Shown here: in pieces, positions 5,973-8,041 of the stretch | Numbering within the stretch: position 1 is the first letter of the stretch | How the letters are laid out: every line of letters starts with the position of its first letter | Assembly (NCBI GenBank): GCA_946404295.1 | Contig: CAMJDE010000075.1 | Coordinates: 1-8,041, forward strand | DNA length: 8,041 nt | Reading direction: 5' to 3' | DNA from: an uncultured Clostridia bacterium | GTDB taxonomy: Bacteria > Bacillota > Clostridia > Oscillospirales > CAG-272 | Made by a program: the position numbers and the translations under genes | Notes under the pieces: generated by a model | Databases searched by the model: none | Told to the model about the DNA's origin: nothing | The model's input: the letters and a program-made list of their open reading frames with translations, nothing else

Positions 5973-6026
5973 AACCGAATAAAACGAGGCGGAGAGGGCG
6001 GTTTTGCCCGCTCCGCCTCTTCGGTT
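5973..6026. terminator. Extended hairpin after the lipoprotein gene, probable terminator
   Basis: The central arms GAGGCGGAG (5986-5994) and CTCCGCCTC (6011-6019) pair perfectly, with an inner GGGC/GCCC step around GGTTTT. Beyond a TAAAAC bulge on one side, AACCGAA (5973-5979) and TTCGGTT (6020-6026) extend the stem. No long T-run follows, so as an intrinsic terminator it is imperfect, but its position 20 bases after the stop codon fits that role. Confidence 0.6.
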
Positions 6027-6069
6027 CCGGAAAGCGTCCGCCGTCCCCCGAAAAAATGCAGTCGGTTTC

Positions 6070-6098
6070 TTGACATTCCCCTTTAATGATGCTATACT
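6070..6098 (+). promoter_or_regulatory. Sigma-A promoter of the topoisomerase gene
   Basis: TTGACA (6070-6075), 17 bases, TATACT (6093-6098), with TGC directly before the -10 as an extended element. The expected start is near 6105, with a leader of about 43 bases. The match to consensus suggests strong, constitutive expression. Confidence 0.87.
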
Positions 6099-6147
6099 TT
6101 TTATATAAGTTAAACTACCGGAGTTTGTGCCGGAGAAGGGAGATGCC

Positions 6148-8041
6148 GTGGCGGTAAAAAAGCAGAACGCAGCGGGGTATAACGACCAGAGCATTTCCCA
6201 ACTCAAGGGCGCGGATCGCGTCCGCCGCCGTCCCGCCGTCATTTTCGGTTCCGACGGGCTCGAGGGCTGCGAGCACTCCTTTTTCGAGATCCTCGCCAAC
6301 TCGGTCGACGAGGCGCGCGAGGGATTCGGCGATACCATCATCGTCAGGGTCTTTCGCGACCGTTCGATCGAGATCGAGGACTTCGGGCGGGGCGTTCCGC
6401 TCGGCTACAACAAGAAAGAGAAGCGGTACAACTGGGAGCTCGTCTTCTGCGAACTCTACGCCGGGGGCAAATACGACAACAACGGCGGTGAGGCGGCGTA
6501 CACCTTCTCGCTCGGGCTGAACGGGCTCGGCGCCTGCGCCACGCAGTACAGTTCCGAGTATATGACCGTCGCCTCGTATAACGGCACGCAGGTCTCGACG
6601 ATCAGTTTCAAGCGCGGCAACCCCGATTCGGAACTCGCCGTGCGCAACCTGACGGCAAAGGACAAGAAGCGGCAGGGAACCGTGATCCGCTGGCTCCCCG
6701 ATCTCGAGGTCTTCACCGACGTCGCGATCCCGGAGGAGTATTTCAAGACCACCCTGCGCCAGCAGTCGGTCGTCAACGGCGGGCTGACCTTCCGTCTGAA
6801 GATCGAGCGCGAGGACGGCTCGTTCGAGGAGAGCGACTATTGCTACGAGAACGGCGTCTCCGACTACATCCGCGAACTCGCGGGCGAGAACTCGGTGACC
6901 GAACCCGTGCTCTGGAAGATGGAGACCAAGGGGCGCGATCGCGAGGACAAACCCGAGTACCGGATGCGCGCCGAGATCGCCTTCTGCCTGATGAAAACGG
7001 GCGGGATCGCCGAATACTACCACAACTCCAGTTTTCTCGAACACGGCGGCTGCCCCGACCGGGCGGTGCGCGCCGGATTCGTTTACGCGATCGACAAATA
7101 CCTGCGTGCGCAGGGGAAATACAACAAAAACGAGCAGAAGATCACCTATCAGGACGTCGCCGAGAGTCTGACCGTCGTCATCAGTTCGGCGTCGACCCAG
7201 ACCTCCTACGAGAACCAGACGAAAAAGGCGATCAACAACCCCTTCATCACGCGCGCGCTGACCGAATACATCAAAAATTCGCTGGAGGTCTATTTCGCCG
7301 AGAACCCGACCGCCGCCGCGCAGTTCGGGGCGCAGGTGCTTCTCAACCGGCGGAGTCGCGAGAGCGCCGAGCGCGCCCGCGTCGACGTAAAGCGGAAACT
7401 CGCCGGGTCGATGGACGTGACCAGCCGGGTCGAGAAGTTCGTCGCCTGCCGCTCGAAGGACCCCGCCCTGCGCGAACTCTACATCGTCGAGGGCGACTCG
7501 GCGCTCACCTCCTGCAAACTCGGCAGGAACGCCGAGTTTCAGGCGATCATCCCGGTCCGGGGCAAGACGCTCAACTGTATGAAGAGCACCTACGCCCGCA
7601 TTTTTGAAAGCAAGATCATCGTCGACCTGCTCCGCGTGATCGGCTGCGGGGTCGAGATCCCCGCGGGCGTGAAGGGCGACGTCGTCCCCTTCGATCCCGC
7701 CGCGCTCCGTTGGAGCAAGATCATCATCTGCACCGACGCCGACGAGGACGGCTTCCAGATCCGGACGCTGCTCCTCACGATGTTCTACCGTCTGCTGCCT
7801 ACCCTGATCGAGATGAAGAAGATCTACATCGCGGAGTCTCCGCTCTTTGAGATCACGGCGGGGAACGAGACCTTCTTCGCCTACAACGAACCCGAAAAGC
7901 AGGCGATCGTCGCGAAACTCGGCGCGCGCCCCTACACGCTCCAGCGGTCGAAGGGGCTGGGCGAGAACGAACCCGAGATGATGTGGCAGACGCCGATGAA
8001 TCCCGCGACGCGGCGGCTGATCATGATTACCCCGTCCGACG
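6148..8041 (+). CDS. Type IIA DNA topoisomerase subunit B, divergent GyrB/ParE type (cut at right edge)
   Basis: This is the ATPase and TOPRIM subunit of a topoisomerase that passes duplex DNA through a cut, working with a GyrA/ParC-like partner. The frame is open for 631 codons to the edge; family members have about 640-700. The GHKL ATPase shows E47 and N51 (FFEILANSVDEA), EDFGRGVP (77-84), AGGKYDN (105-111), the GLNGLGA lid (123-129), QGT (176-178) and the QTK lysine K359. The TOPRIM part shows VEGDSA (E448), D530 and D532 in DADEDG, and QRSKGLGE (599-606). All catalytic residues are present, but several signatures are unusual: RRRPAVIFG for RKRPGMYIG, GLNGLGA for GLHGVGA, and EGDSALTS for EGDSAGGS. 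Whether it is the main GyrB, ParE or a clostridial paralogue is open; I favour ParE-like. The GTG start is set by AAGGGAG five bases upstream; an ATG at 6143 is out of frame and stops at once. Confidence 0.92.
   Translation, partial: MAVKKQNAAGYNDQSISQLKGADRVRRRPAVIFGSDGLEGCEHSFFEILANSVDEAREGFGDTIIVRVFRDRSIEIEDFGRGVPLGYNKKEKRYNWELVFCELYAGGKYDNNGGEAAYTFSLGLNGLGACATQYSSEYMTVASYNGTQVSTISFKRGNPDSELAVRNLTAKDKKRQGTVIRWLPDLEVFTDVAIPEEYFKTTLRQQSVVNGGLTFRLKIEREDGSFEESDYCYENGVSDYIRELAGENSVTEPVLWKMETKGRDREDKPEYRMRAEIAFCLMKTGGIAEYYHNSSFLEHGGCPDRAVRAGFVYAIDKYLRAQGKYNKNEQKITYQDVAESLTVVISSASTQTSYENQTKKAINNPFITRALTEYIKNSLEVYFAENPTAAAQFGAQVLLNRRSRESAERARVDVKRKLAGSMDVTSRVEKFVACRSKDPALRELYIVEGDSALTSCKLGRNAEFQAIIPVRGKTLNCMKSTYARIFESKIIVDLLRVIGCGVEIPAGVKGDVVPFDPAALRWSKIIICTDADEDGFQIRTLLLTMFYRLLPTLIEMKKIYIAESPLFEITAGNETFFAYNEPEKQAIVAKLGARPYTLQRSKGLGENEPEMMWQTPMNPATRRLIMITPSD

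Noticed and set aside
6840..7607. A 255-codon open frame inside the topoisomerase gene, plus a 309-codon antisense frame at 6115-7044
   Set aside because: Both are out of frame with the continuous topoisomerase reading frame, which carries every catalytic motif; their products are Arg-rich or unrecognisable.

Overview
The window looks like chromosomal DNA of a GC-rich, endospore-forming member of the Bacillota, most likely an uncultured gut-type Clostridia lineage. The basis is a complete cotJA-cotJB-cotJC spore-coat operon, a small four-cysteine DUF6472-type protein that I know from Clostridia, a very large repeat-built surface lipoprotein, strong AGGAGG-type ribosome binding sites, and consensus sigma-A promoters that all have 17-base spacers. 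I cannot place the genus.

Layout, left to right. (1) The C-terminal part of a sugar ABC-transporter permease (MalG type), followed by a strong intrinsic terminator. (2) A 580-base intergenic stretch packed with secondary structure: the terminator, a long near-perfect hairpin, a copy of what looks like a Firmicutes-type interspersed repeat, and a string of five hairpins separated by the heptamer ATATCGA. A candidate sporulation promoter follows directly. (3) The cotJ operon, ending with a manganese-catalase-like CotJC whose five metal ligands are visible. (4) A hairpin terminator and a second string of five hairpins, this time separated by ATATCAT, in the 3' flank of a small minus-strand gene of the DUF6472 type. 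(5) A divergent promoter region and a 1029-residue lipoprotein made of an Ig-like domain and about eight modules that each close on a W-x-I-like strand. (6) A structured intergenic hairpin and a consensus extended -10 promoter. (7) A type IIA topoisomerase B subunit (GyrB/ParE family, divergent) that begins with GTG at 6148 and stays open to the right edge.

The genes form separate transcription units, not one pathway: sugar uptake, spore-coat assembly, a small regulatory or structural zinc-finger-like protein, a cell-surface protein and DNA topology. The only tightly coupled set is cotJABC. The least explained signal is the pair of hairpin strings. In each, the stems differ completely in sequence from unit to unit yet remain perfectly self-complementary, while the short heptamer between them is held nearly constant, and each string has its own version of the heptamer. 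That is the pattern I would follow up first, with the modular lipoprotein and the divergent topoisomerase next.
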